From positions 46,309 to 110,308 of the forward strand of contig JAILLE010000031.1 of the NCBI GenBank assembly GCA_024693285.1: a DNA stretch of 64,000 nucleotides, given 5' to 3'. The translations under genes and the position numbers were made by a program. The notes beneath the pieces are model-generated. The model saw nothing but the letters and a program-made list of their open reading frames with translations. It searched no databases and was not told the DNA's origin. The stretch comes from Bacteroidales bacterium. Lineage in GTDB: Bacteria > Bacteroidota > Bacteroidia > Bacteroidales > UBA932. This document shows positions 9,253 to 18,604 of the stretch, piece by piece (the first letter of the stretch is position 1; each line of letters starts with the position of its first letter).

Positions 9253-10290
9253 ATGAGAAAATTAATATATTCACTAGCGATAGCGCTCTCATTCACAGTT
9301 ATTTCCTGCCAAGAGTGGGAACCCGTTATGGGTAACCAAGGCGAGCCCGCGGAACCAGCCGCCGCCTCGCTACAGGCCAACACTACGATCGCCGCTTTGA
9401 AGGCCATGTACCAGGGTAAGCCTGTCCATATCGAGCAGGACATTATCATCGAGGGACAGGTCATATCTTCCGACGCTTCGGGTAATATTTACCGCTCCCT
9501 TTATATTCAGGATAACACAGGAGCGATCGAGGTCAAGATCGGCAATTCCGCTCTGTACAATGATTATAAGGTAGGCCAGTTGATTTATGTCAAGTGCCAG
9601 GGCCTTGTGATCGGCAACTACGGCGGGATGCTCCAGATTGGAGCCGACGATCCGACCGGGGAATATGAGACGGCTTATATTGACGTGAAGAGCCTTATTG
9701 CCACCCATGTTTTCAAGGGTCCTAAGGGAACTCCGCTCAGTCCCCAGGTTGTCACCGCGGATGAGATTGACTCTAACCTGAAAATGGGATATAAGGGTCC
9801 GCTTTTCGGGAAACTGGTGACTCTCAACGGGTTGACTTATGGTAAGGAGATATTCGTCCTTATCTATCTTGATAGCAACGCTGACAAGAAGGCTTCTTCC
9901 AACCGGTTGTTCCTCTCGGACCAGCAGTGGGGAGTGACCACTTGGGCTTTCAGCGCTCAGCAGATGAAGACGTATCTTCAGTGGGGTGTCTGGGATTCCG
10001 CCAAGATCGGCAATTCAGGTGATTACAACTACGGAACGGTCAGCGACCATCGTACTGAGCTGATCAATAATGCGGGTGCCTACGCCGTGAGCCAGTATTT
10101 CAATATGCCTAAGTCAAAGGGTAACCTTCAGATCCAGATCCGTTCCAGCGGATACGCGAAGTTCGCTGACACACCGATCGACCAGAAGATCCTTGACGGG
10201 GCCAAGGTCAATGTGACCGGCATCCTTACCAATTATAATGGAGCCGCCCAGTTCACTTTGATTGACCTTGACGGAGTTAAAATCCAATAG
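9253..10290 (+). CDS. DUF5689 (OB-fold) lipoprotein
   Basis: 345-residue lipoprotein with a lipobox at residues 16-19 (VISC). Residues about 45-150 match the DUF5689 pattern: TIAALK, then GQVISSDASGNIYRSLYIQD and a GNYGGMLQIG segment, an OB-fold-like beta-barrel. The second half (about 170-345) carries another such module ending in a FTLIDLDGVKIQ strand. An AGGAGG Shine-Dalgarno sequence about 9 nt upstream supports the ATG at 9253, which is unusual in this window. It probably partners the adjacent receptor on the cell surface, in the place SusD takes in glycan loci. Confidence 0.8.
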   Translation: MRKLIYSLAIALSFTVISCQEWEPVMGNQGEPAEPAAASLQANTTIAALKAMYQGKPVHIEQDIIIEGQVISSDASGNIYRSLYIQDNTGAIEVKIGNSALYNDYKVGQLIYVKCQGLVIGNYGGMLQIGADDPTGEYETAYIDVKSLIATHVFKGPKGTPLSPQVVTADEIDSNLKMGYKGPLFGKLVTLNGLTYGKEIFVLIYLDSNADKKASSNRLFLSDQQWGVTTWAFSAQQMKTYLQWGVWDSAKIGNSGDYNYGTVSDHRTELINNAGAYAVSQYFNMPKSKGNLQIQIRSSGYAKFADTPIDQKILDGAKVNVTGILTNYNGAAQFTLIDLDGVKIQ

Positions 10291-10292
10291 AA

Positions 10293-12332
10293 ATGAAAAA
10301 AGTATTCTTAGCTATAGGAGCGATAGTCGCTATGACAGCTTGCGTACAGACAAAGAATCCGTTCCTCGAGGAATGGAAAACCCCTTACGGCATCCCGCCG
10401 TTTGACAAGATCACCCTCGCTGACTATATCCCGGCCGTAAAGGCGGGAATAGAGCAGCAGGAGAAAGAGCTTCAGGCCATTCTGGACAATCCGGAGGCTC
10501 CCACCTTCAAGAACACGATAGATGCCTATGAATATTCCGGAGAGATTCTGGACAAGGTGATGGGAGTGCTGTCCAACCTCCAGGAGACCGATGGGAATGA
10601 CGAGATGGAGAAGATCGCCGAAGAGGCGACCGAGCTGCTCACCAAACATGAGAACTCGATCTCGATGAACAAGAAGTTCTTCGAGAGGGTAAAGGCCATC
10701 TACGATGCTGATCAGAGCGCCCTGACAAGGGAACAGCAGCTGGTCCTGAAGAACCTCTACAAGAGTTTCACCCGCAATGGTGTTGATCTTGACGAGTCTT
10801 CGCAGGAGCGTCTGAAGGAAATAAATGTCAAGATCGCCGGCTTGCAGCAGAAGTTCGGTACCAATCTCCTTGCGGAGAACAATGCCTTCAAGGAGAAGTT
10901 CGGAACCCCGGTCTCGTCCTACACCTCCGAGATGACGTCCTGTGAGGACAGGGCACGTAGGGAAGAGATGTTCAAGGCATATTCCTCCAGGGGCAACAAC
11001 GGCAATGAATATGACAACAAGTCAATAGCTCTCGAGATATTGAAACTCCGCGCCGAGAAGGCCAGGATGCTTGGTTTCGACACCTTCGCCGCCTATGTTC
11101 TGGATGACCAGATGGCCGGGAATCCCGCTACGGTCGATGAGTTCCTTGACCAGATCCAGAAGGCTTCCAACGCCAAAGCGAAACAGGAAGTCTATGACAT
11201 GCAGAAGATTATGGACGAGGACATCGCTGCCGGCAAGCTTCCGAAAGGTTCTAAGATCCAGCCTTGGGACTGGTTCTATTATGCCGATAAGGTCAGGGCC
11301 CGCAAATATGCTCTCGACGAGAGCCAGACCAGGCCTTACTTCATGATGGAGAATGTGAGGAACGGAATATTCGCCGCTGCCCACAAGGTCTATGGCATTA
11401 ATGTGGAGCCTATCGACGGGGTTCCGGTCTACAATCCCGCGGTCGAGACCTTCAAGGTTACTGATTCTGACGGGAGCCTCCTCGGCATATTCATGACAGA
11501 TTACTTCCCGCGTTCTTCGAAGAGAGGTGGCGCGTGGATGAACGTTTTCCGCGACCAATATATGGACAAGGATGGTAATGATGTTCGTCCTATAGTCGTG
11601 AATGTGGGTAATCTGAACGCTCCGACCGAGACTGAGCCGGGACTGTTCTCCATTGACAATGTGGAGACGACCTTCCATGAGTTCGGTCATGCCCTTCACG
11701 GCCTTCTGACCAAGTGCGCTTACAAGTCAGTGAGCGGCACAAGTGTTAAGCGGGACTTTGTCGAGACCTTCTCTCAGTTCAACGAGAACTGGGCCTTCCA
11801 GCCCGAAATCCTTGCTGAGTACGCCAAACATTACAAGACTGGGGAGGTTATCCCGGATTCTCTCGTGGCCAAGATCAATAACGCCCGCAAGTTCAACCAA
11901 GGCTTCATGACCTCGGAACTTTGTGCCGCGTCGATCCTGGATATGAAATGGCATGAGTTGACCATGGAGGATCTTGCCAAGATGAGCGAGGGTAATCAGG
12001 CTGCCAATGTCGCGGCTTTCGAGCAGAAAGTCTGTCAGGAGATGGGACTTATTGACGAGATCATTCCCCGCTATCGCACGACTTACTTCAATCACATATT
12101 CAACAGCGGGTATTCCGCCGGCTACTATAGCTATCTTTGGGCGGAAGTACTTGATAAAGATGCTTTTGAATATTTCCAGGAGCAAGGGATTTACAATCCG
12201 GCTGTCGCTTCCAAGTTCCGCCGGACCTTCCTTGAGAGGGGAGGTAGCGAGGAGCCTATGGTCCTTTATATGATGTTCCGCGGAGCCCAGCCCGATCCCG
12301 GTGCCTTGCTCCGCGCCCGTGGCCTTGAATAG
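10293..12332 (+). CDS. dcp: M3 family peptidyl-dipeptidase (Dcp-like) lipoprotein
   Basis: 679-residue zinc metallopeptidase that removes C-terminal dipeptides or degrades oligopeptides. The M3 zinc site is explicit: FHEFGHALHG with His462, Glu463 and His466, plus Glu491 in FVETFSQF. The GYSAGYYSYLWAEVLD block typical of the Dcp C-terminus is also present. Unlike the cytosolic E. coli enzyme, this copy starts with a signal peptide and lipobox (AMTAC, Cys17), so it is probably periplasmic and membrane-anchored. It starts 2 nt after the DUF5689 gene, so it may share that transcript. Confidence 0.92.
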   Translation: MKKVFLAIGAIVAMTACVQTKNPFLEEWKTPYGIPPFDKITLADYIPAVKAGIEQQEKELQAILDNPEAPTFKNTIDAYEYSGEILDKVMGVLSNLQETDGNDEMEKIAEEATELLTKHENSISMNKKFFERVKAIYDADQSALTREQQLVLKNLYKSFTRNGVDLDESSQERLKEINVKIAGLQQKFGTNLLAENNAFKEKFGTPVSSYTSEMTSCEDRARREEMFKAYSSRGNNGNEYDNKSIALEILKLRAEKARMLGFDTFAAYVLDDQMAGNPATVDEFLDQIQKASNAKAKQEVYDMQKIMDEDIAAGKLPKGSKIQPWDWFYYADKVRARKYALDESQTRPYFMMENVRNGIFAAAHKVYGINVEPIDGVPVYNPAVETFKVTDSDGSLLGIFMTDYFPRSSKRGGAWMNVFRDQYMDKDGNDVRPIVVNVGNLNAPTETEPGLFSIDNVETTFHEFGHALHGLLTKCAYKSVSGTSVKRDFVETFSQFNENWAFQPEILAEYAKHYKTGEVIPDSLVAKINNARKFNQGFMTSELCAASILDMKWHELTMEDLAKMSEGNQAANVAAFEQKVCQEMGLIDEIIPRYRTTYFNHIFNSGYSAGYYSYLWAEVLDKDAFEYFQEQGIYNPAVASKFRRTFLERGGSEEPMVLYMMFRGAQPDPGALLRARGLE

Positions 12333-12364
12333 TTTTATCAGACATATATTTATTCTAAATTCAT

Positions 12365-15300
12365 ATGATTATGAGAAAATTCCAATTGATGGTCCTGGCG
12401 TGTGGTTTGATGCTCGCCACCACGGCGAAGGCCGATGAGGCCCGCCTGCTCAGGTTCCCCGCCACCAACGGGACAGACATCGTGTTCTCCTATGCTGGAG
12501 ATCTCTTCACCGCCCCCCTTGCGGGCGGCGAGGCCAAACGCCTTACCTCACACATCGGTTATGAGATGTTCGCCAAGTATTCTCCGGACGGCAAGACAAT
12601 CGCTTTCACCGGTGAATACGACGGTAACCGCGAGGTCTACATCATCCCTGCCACAGGTGGAGAGCCTGTGCGTCTCACCTACACTTCCACGAACTCTCGT
12701 GATGACCTTGGTGACCGTATGGGTCCCAACAACATCGTGATGGGTTGGACTGTTGACGGGAAATCAATCATCTACCGTAACAGGACAGGTGACGGATTCC
12801 CCGGAAAACTCTGGAAAGTGTCTGTCAACGGTGGTATGCCTGAGGAGCTTCCTCTTCCTGAGGGTGGTTTCTGCAGCTATTCCCCCGATGGCAAAAAGCT
12901 GGCTTATAACCGCGTGATGAGGGAGTTCCGCACATGGAAATACTATCGTGGCGGTATGGCCGACGAGGTTTGGATCTATGATGGCAAGAAGGTCGAGAAG
13001 ATCACCGACAACCCCGCTCAGGATATCTTCCCGATGTGGGTAGGCGACGAGATCTTCTTTGTTTCAGACAGGGATATGACCATGAATGTCTTTGTCTACA
13101 ACACCAAGACCAAGGCCACCTCCAAGGTCACCAACTTTGAGGATTACGATGTGAAGTTCCCCAGCACCAACGGCAAGCTGGTCGTGTTTGAGAAGGGAGG
13201 TTTCCTCTACAAGCTCGATCCCGCCACCAAGAAGGCTGAGCAGATCCACATCACTCTTGCTTCTGACCTGGTCTACGCCCGTCCTGAGCTGAAGAAGGTA
13301 ACCGGACGTGGTTTCAGTGTCTCTCCTGATGGCAAGAGGGCCGCTGTTACCGCTCGTGGTGAAGTCTTCGACGTCCCCGTTGGAAAGGGAATCACCAGGA
13401 ATATCACCCAGACCCCCGGGGCCAATGAGAGGAGCGCCACATGGAGCCCTGACGGCAAGTATATCGCCTACATCAGCGATATTACCGGTGAGAACGAGGT
13501 CTATCTTTATGATCCCGCCGCTGGAACCACAGTCCAGGCCACAAAGGATAACGACACCTATATCAGCAGCCTTTTCTGGGCTCCTGATTCCAAGCATGTC
13601 TATTACTCTGACCGTAAGAACCGCCTTGTCGAAGTGGATCCTGCCACAAAGGCCAAGAAGGTTATCTTCTCCAGCCCGGATGGCGGACTCTACGGAGTCT
13701 CTTTCTCTCCTGACAGCAAGTGGATCGCCTACACCAAGCGCGCTTCCAACGACATGAGCATTGTCTATGTCCGCAATCTCGCCACAGATAAGGAGTACCC
13801 TGTCACAGAGAAGTGGTACGATTCCGGTTCCCCGATGTTCTCCGCTGATGGGAAATACTTGATATTCACCGCTCAAAGGGATCTTACCCCTGTTTACAGT
13901 CGTATCGAGTGGAACTATTCCTATAGCGACATGTCCGGGACTTACATGGCTATGCTCGCCAAGGACACTCCTTCACCTTTGCTTCCTTCCGACAGTGAGA
14001 CATCTCCCGCCAAGGCCGAAGAGAAAGCTCCTGGTCGTCCCGAAGGTCCCGCGGCTGGTCCCGGTCGTCCCGGTGCCGGTGCGCCTGAAGCGAAGCCTGC
14101 TGAGACCAAGATAGATCCTGACGGTCTGATTGACAGGGTCGTCAAACTCCCGATCAGTGGTAGGGTATTCTACAGCGATGGCAAGAAAGTCTGGTTTGTC
14201 GGCGGTGGCGGCCCTATGGGCGGTGGCCGTGGCGGTTTCGGTGGTGGTGCCGGTGTCAAGACTTATGACTTCGCTTCCGGCAAGACCGAGGATTGCGCTG
14301 ACGGAATGATCAGCTACCGTCTTGGTGACAAGAAGGCTTTACTCTCCGGAAGAGGCAAGACCACGGTTGTCAACTTCCCGGCTCCCAAGGTCGGCGGCGG
14401 CGAGGAGATCGACGCTGACAACATGTACGCTTTGGTTGACTACGCTCAGGAGTGGCCTCAGGTCTACAACGAGGTTTGGAGAGCATTCCGTGATGGTTAC
14501 TATACCGAGAATATGCATGGACGCGACTGGAAGGGTGTCAAGGCCAAATATGAGCCTCTCCTTCCCTATGTCAAGACCCGTCTTGATCTGAACTATATCC
14601 TTGGCGCTATGATCGCCGAGTTGGCCAGCGGCCACGCTTATGTCAATCCTGGTCCGTACCCGAAGCCTGACAGGATCCCTATGGGTCTTCTCGGAGCCAA
14701 GGTCAGCAAGGACAAGGGTTATTTCAAGATCGACCACATCTATGCCGGCGCCACCTATAGGCCCGAGCTGCGCAGTCCTCTGACAGAGCCTGGAATGAAT
14801 ATCGCTGAGGGTGACTACATCACCGCTATCGACGGCAAGTCTCTCAAGGATGTCGATAATATCTACAAGTGCCTGATCGGTAAGGCTGGCAAGCTCATCG
14901 AGCTGACTGTCAACAAGAAGGCTGCCGAGGGTGGTCGCAAGGTCGTGGTCAGGCCTATCGACAACGAGTATCCTCTTGAGCACTATGAGTGGGTCACCAA
15001 CAACATCAAGACCGTTGAGGAGAAATCCGGCGGAAAGGTTGGCTACATCTATATTCCTGATATGGGCGCTGAGGGACTTAACGAGTTCGCTCGCTACTGG
15101 TATCCCCAGCTTGACAAGGAGGCCCTTATCATCGACGATCGTGAGAATGGTGGCGGAAACGTCTCCCCGATGATCATCGAGCGTCTCCAGAGGGTTGTCT
15201 ACAGGATGAACGGCGGACGTGGTTCCAACAGGGTCAGCACCATTCCCGACGGTGCTCATGTCGGACCTAAGGTATTGCTGATCAATAAGTACTCCGCTTC

Positions 15301-15670
15301 TGACGGAGACCTCTTCCCTTGGGGCTTCAAGGCCAACAAGCTCGGTACCGTGATCGGAACGAGGACTTGGGGTGGAATCGTCGGTATCGGTGGATCACTT
15401 CCTTATCTTGACGGTACGGATGTGAGAGTCCCTGGCTCCACGAGCTTCGATCCGAAGACCGGTGAGTGGATTATCGAGAACTACGGTGTCGATCCTGACA
15501 TCCTTCTTGACAATGACCCGATCAAGGAATATGCTGGCACTGACGAGCAGCTCCTGAAGGCTATCGAGGTCGCTCTCGAGCAGATCAAGACCCAGACATC
15601 CCACAAGGATCTCCCTGGGAAGCCCGCACCTCGTACCTTCAAGGATCTGGGACTTCCGGAGATTAAGTAA
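12365..15670 (+). CDS. Tricorn-like S41 protease
   Basis: 1101-residue exported protease. After a signal peptide (to about residue 23) come WD/Tol-type beta-propeller repeats with many SPDGK and SADGK motifs (about 28-530), a Gly/Pro-rich linker, a core segment, a PDZ domain (about 770-860) and a C-terminal S41 catalytic domain. There the DDRENGGGN and NKYSASDGDLFPWGF segments carry the catalytic Ser and the oxyanion region, followed by GTRTWGG. It corresponds to tricorn core protease, which trims peptides, and fits beside the M3 dipeptidase. ATG 12365 and ATG 12371 are both plausible starts; they differ by two residues. Confidence 0.9.
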   Translation: MIMRKFQLMVLACGLMLATTAKADEARLLRFPATNGTDIVFSYAGDLFTAPLAGGEAKRLTSHIGYEMFAKYSPDGKTIAFTGEYDGNREVYIIPATGGEPVRLTYTSTNSRDDLGDRMGPNNIVMGWTVDGKSIIYRNRTGDGFPGKLWKVSVNGGMPEELPLPEGGFCSYSPDGKKLAYNRVMREFRTWKYYRGGMADEVWIYDGKKVEKITDNPAQDIFPMWVGDEIFFVSDRDMTMNVFVYNTKTKATSKVTNFEDYDVKFPSTNGKLVVFEKGGFLYKLDPATKKAEQIHITLASDLVYARPELKKVTGRGFSVSPDGKRAAVTARGEVFDVPVGKGITRNITQTPGANERSATWSPDGKYIAYISDITGENEVYLYDPAAGTTVQATKDNDTYISSLFWAPDSKHVYYSDRKNRLVEVDPATKAKKVIFSSPDGGLYGVSFSPDSKWIAYTKRASNDMSIVYVRNLATDKEYPVTEKWYDSGSPMFSADGKYLIFTAQRDLTPVYSRIEWNYSYSDMSGTYMAMLAKDTPSPLLPSDSETSPAKAEEKAPGRPEGPAAGPGRPGAGAPEAKPAETKIDPDGLIDRVVKLPISGRVFYSDGKKVWFVGGGGPMGGGRGGFGGGAGVKTYDFASGKTEDCADGMISYRLGDKKALLSGRGKTTVVNFPAPKVGGGEEIDADNMYALVDYAQEWPQVYNEVWRAFRDGYYTENMHGRDWKGVKAKYEPLLPYVKTRLDLNYILGAMIAELASGHAYVNPGPYPKPDRIPMGLLGAKVSKDKGYFKIDHIYAGATYRPELRSPLTEPGMNIAEGDYITAIDGKSLKDVDNIYKCLIGKAGKLIELTVNKKAAEGGRKVVVRPIDNEYPLEHYEWVTNNIKTVEEKSGGKVGYIYIPDMGAEGLNEFARYWYPQLDKEALIIDDRENGGGNVSPMIIERLQRVVYRMNGGRGSNRVSTIPDGAHVGPKVLLINKYSASDGDLFPWGFKANKLGTVIGTRTWGGIVGIGGSLPYLDGTDVRVPGSTSFDPKTGEWIIENYGVDPDILLDNDPIKEYAGTDEQLLKAIEVALEQIKTQTSHKDLPGKPAPRTFKDLGLPEIK

Positions 15671-15708
15671 GTGACTGTTATTCAATGTTTGATTTGTAGA
15701 AGTTTGAT

Positions 15709-16353
15709 ATGAAAAAATTACTTGTCACATTTTTGGGGGCGTTCTTGTTCCTATGCGGTCCGAACGCCTCGGCACAGCTCACCTCTGGTGACGGCACCTT
15801 GTCTTTCGGTGGTGGATTCACATCGTTCGGCATTGGCGGGCCAGATGCTGACCTCTTGGAAAGGATGCAGTTCCCCAACATGATTCCTGGTTTCTATTTC
15901 GGAGCCAGCATCGACTATGCGTTCTCCGCTATCGAGGGACTCACTGTTGAGCCGGGCGCTTATATCGCTCACTATGGCAAGGCATTCCAGTTCGGATTGG
16001 CAGGTGAACCTAAGTCCTATCACGCTAATTACCTGAGGGTTCCCCTGGACCTCAAGTATACGTTCACGATGGATGATTCTGCAATAGGAATCGCTGTTTA
16101 CACTGGTCCCCGTTTCAACATCGGCGTTGGTGGCAACATGTTCAGTGCCGGAAAGACTTATCCCGGTCTCAGGCCTTTTGACGCGCAGTGGGGATTCGGT
16201 CTCGCGTTTACCCTTCAGGACGCTATCGTGATCCGCGGTGGATACGACATAGGAATCACCAATTGCATCAAGAACAACAAGGATCTTAGTTTTGACGATC
16301 TGATTATCAAGAGGCACACTCTCACTATCGGAGCTAACTTTCTCTTCAAGTAA
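15709..16353 (+). CDS. Outer membrane beta-barrel protein (porin-like, OmpW/PorT type)
   Basis: 214-residue protein with a signal peptide (to about residue 22, ASAQ) and alternating hydrophobic/aromatic strands: FGIGG, FYFGASIDYAF, GAYIAHYGKAFQF, IRGGYDIGIT, and a final HTLTIGANFLFK. This is the pattern of small Bacteroidetes outer-membrane beta-barrels. No ligand or partner can be read from the sequence. It ends just before a strong bidirectional terminator. Confidence 0.75.
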   Translation: MKKLLVTFLGAFLFLCGPNASAQLTSGDGTLSFGGGFTSFGIGGPDADLLERMQFPNMIPGFYFGASIDYAFSAIEGLTVEPGAYIAHYGKAFQFGLAGEPKSYHANYLRVPLDLKYTFTMDDSAIGIAVYTGPRFNIGVGGNMFSAGKTYPGLRPFDAQWGFGLAFTLQDAIVIRGGYDIGITNCIKNNKDLSFDDLIIKRHTLTIGANFLFK

Positions 16354-16369
16354 TCGATCAGGATGTGAA

Positions 16370-16408
16370 AAAAGGAACCCTCTTCAAAATTTGAAGAGGG
16401 TTCCTTTT
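16370..16408. terminator. Bidirectional rho-independent terminator
   Basis: A perfect 19-bp inverted repeat (16370-16388 / 16390-16408) centred on A16389, with an A-tract on the left arm and a T-tract on the right arm, so it ends transcription in both directions between the convergent barrel and RNase R genes. The right arm includes part of the rnr stop codon. Confidence 0.92.
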
Positions 16409-18521
16409 ATTCAGTTTCAAGAAGTTCGTAGTCGAGGAGCCGTTGCTCAAGATTGGCTGACTTGACCCTGATCCTTACCTGGTCTCCGAGGCGGAACACC
16501 TTCTTGGTGCGCTTCCCGACAATGCGGTAGTTGTCCTCGTCAAACTCGTAGAAATCGGAGTGGATCTCCCTTAGGGCAACCATGCCCTCGATCATCTCGG
16601 GTTTGATCTCGACATACATGCCCCATTCCGTCAGGCCTGAGATTACTCCGTCAAACTCCTGGCCGACCTTATCGATCATGTATTCGATCAGTTTGTATTT
16701 GATGCTGTCACGCTCGGCGTTGGCGGCGATCTGCTCCCGCTCCGAAGCGTGTTGGCACTGGGCCTCGTAATACTCCTTGTTCTGGCTCTCCCTGTTGTCA
16801 AGATACATGGCCAGGAGCCTATGTACCATCGTATCGGGATAGCGGCGGATAGGGGAGGTGAAATGGGTGTAGAACCTGAACGCAAGGCCGTAGTGACCGA
16901 TATTCTCAGTTGAATATACTGCCTTTGCCATGGAGCGCAGGGCTATCATCTGGAAAGCGTCACGCTCCGGAGTGTCCTTGGATTCCTGCAACAGGCTGTT
17001 CAAAGACTTGGCGACATCACGACCATTCGATACGGGACCCATCTTGTAGCCGAAGTTCCCGACGAATTTGCCGAGGTTGGCGATTTTCTCCATATTCGGC
17101 TCGTCATGGATACGATAGACGAACGTCTTGGCGTTCTTGTCTTCCTTGCCGTTCATCCTGCCGGATGTGGCGATATACTCGGCGACCGACTTGTTGGCCA
17201 GGAGCATGAACTCCTCTATCAGCCAGTTGGCCTCCTTGGTGACCTTTTCATAGACTCTGATTGGCTTGCCCTTCTCGTCGACCTCGACCTTCATCTCGGG
17301 CCTCTCAAAACTGATGGCACCGGAAGAGAAACGCCTTTTTCTCATAATCGAAGCCAACCTGTTCAGTTCCAGGACAGCGTCCCTGATCTCCTGGCTGATG
17401 GCCGGATCCTCCGGTTCTTTTCCTTCAGACTCAATGATTTTCTGGGCGCCCTCGTAGTCAAAACGGTAGTCGGAACAGATCACTGTGCGGCCGAACCAGC
17501 GGTCAACCACGTTGGCGTCAGGGGTGATCTCAAACACAGCGGAGAAGGTCAGTTTGTCCTCGTTGGGACGCAGTGAGCAAAGCTTGTTCGAAAGCTTCTC
17601 CGGAAGCATCGGCACGGTCCTGTCCACAAGGTAGACTGAGGTGCCGCGGGCCTGGGCCTCCTGGTCCATAAGCGATCCTGGCTTCACGTAATATGAGACA
17701 TCCGCAATATGTACTCCGATCTCGAAGTTGCCGTTCTTGAGTTTTGTAAGGGAAAGGGCGTCGTCGAAGTCTTTCGCGTCAGTAGGGTCTATAGTGAATG
17801 TCAAGGTCTTGCGGAAGTCCTTACGGCCCTTGAGATCCTTTTCGGTGATCTCATCCGGAATCTTGTCAGCCGCATTCTCAACCTCGGGAGCGAATCTGTA
17901 AGGAAGCCCATACTCGGCGAGAATCGCATGCATCTCGGTCTCGTTGGCTCCCGGCTCACCCAGAACATCGGAGATATATCCGTGGGGATTCGGCTCACTT
18001 CTTTCCCAACGATCGATGATCGCCGCGACCTTCATTCCCTTCTTAGCCCCTTCCGGAAGTGACTCAAAATCAATGGATATGTCATAAGGCATGGTCCTGG
18101 ATTGCATCAGCACCCAAGCCTGTTTCCCGACAATGTGCAATATTCCGACAAAAGGAGTCTTGCTGCGTTCGACGATCTCGATGATCTCGCCTTCCCTGCG
18201 CTGTCCTCCACCTCGTACTTGGACTTTTCCTCTTCCTCTAGGAATCGGAGCCGGTCTCTTTTCCCTAGTGACGACGCACCTGACGAGGTCTCCGTTAAGG
18301 GCTCCGCGGGTCTTGGAAGCCTTGACGAACACATCATTATCTTTCTCATCTCCTTCGGGGACGATGAAGACAAAACCGTCCCTGCTCATGTGGACCTTTC
18401 CGGTCACTTCCTCAAATCTTCTCTTTCCGCCCTGCCTTGAGCCGAATTGCTTCTCACGGCTCTTTCGGAGGGCCTGTCTTCCATTTCTGGCGCCACCTTG
18501 GCGCTTGTTTCCTTTCTTCAT
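16407..18521 (-). CDS. rnr: Ribonuclease R
   Basis: 704-residue 3'-5' exoribonuclease that degrades structured RNA. Order: a basic N-terminal tail rich in Lys/Arg/Gly (1-40), cold-shock/OB domains (about 40-215), the RNB catalytic domain (about 235-580) with the four acidic residues in DPTDAKDFDD (Asp245, Asp251, Asp253, Asp254), and a C-terminal S1 domain (about 615-700, GVISGLTEWGMYVEI). Length fits the family. It is transcribed divergently from the ROK kinase gene; the -7 boxes sit in a shared 83-bp gap. Confidence 0.96.
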   Translation of the reverse strand: MKKGNKRQGGARNGRQALRKSREKQFGSRQGGKRRFEEVTGKVHMSRDGFVFIVPEGDEKDNDVFVKASKTRGALNGDLVRCVVTREKRPAPIPRGRGKVQVRGGGQRREGEIIEIVERSKTPFVGILHIVGKQAWVLMQSRTMPYDISIDFESLPEGAKKGMKVAAIIDRWERSEPNPHGYISDVLGEPGANETEMHAILAEYGLPYRFAPEVENAADKIPDEITEKDLKGRKDFRKTLTFTIDPTDAKDFDDALSLTKLKNGNFEIGVHIADVSYYVKPGSLMDQEAQARGTSVYLVDRTVPMLPEKLSNKLCSLRPNEDKLTFSAVFEITPDANVVDRWFGRTVICSDYRFDYEGAQKIIESEGKEPEDPAISQEIRDAVLELNRLASIMRKRRFSSGAISFERPEMKVEVDEKGKPIRVYEKVTKEANWLIEEFMLLANKSVAEYIATSGRMNGKEDKNAKTFVYRIHDEPNMEKIANLGKFVGNFGYKMGPVSNGRDVAKSLNSLLQESKDTPERDAFQMIALRSMAKAVYSTENIGHYGLAFRFYTHFTSPIRRYPDTMVHRLLAMYLDNRESQNKEYYEAQCQHASEREQIAANAERDSIKYKLIEYMIDKVGQEFDGVISGLTEWGMYVEIKPEMIEGMVALREIHSDFYEFDEDNYRIVGKRTKKVFRLGDQVRIRVKSANLEQRLLDYELLETE

Positions 18522-18539
18522 CTCTTATTATTAATATCA

Positions 18540-18572
18540 CCACAAAGTTAGCAATAATGATTATCTTTGTGG
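18540..18572. promoter_or_regulatory. Divergent -7 boxes within an inverted repeat (rnr / ROK)
   Basis: On the + strand TATCTTTG (18562-18569) fits the TAnnTTTG -7 consensus for the ROK gene. On the - strand TAACTTTG (18550-18543) fits it for rnr. Both lie within the inverted repeat CCACAAAG (18540-18547) / CTTTGTGG (18565-18572), so each box is partly formed by one arm. No good TTTG -33 box is seen for either. Confidence 0.55.
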
Positions 18573-18604
18573 AGACAACCCGACTAATTTAATCAGTTTT
18601 TAAT

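Noticed and set aside
14339..15259. 306-codon open frame on the minus strand inside the tricorn protease gene
   Set aside because: Antisense shadow of a high-GC coding region; the plus-strand frame carries clear S41 and PDZ motifs.
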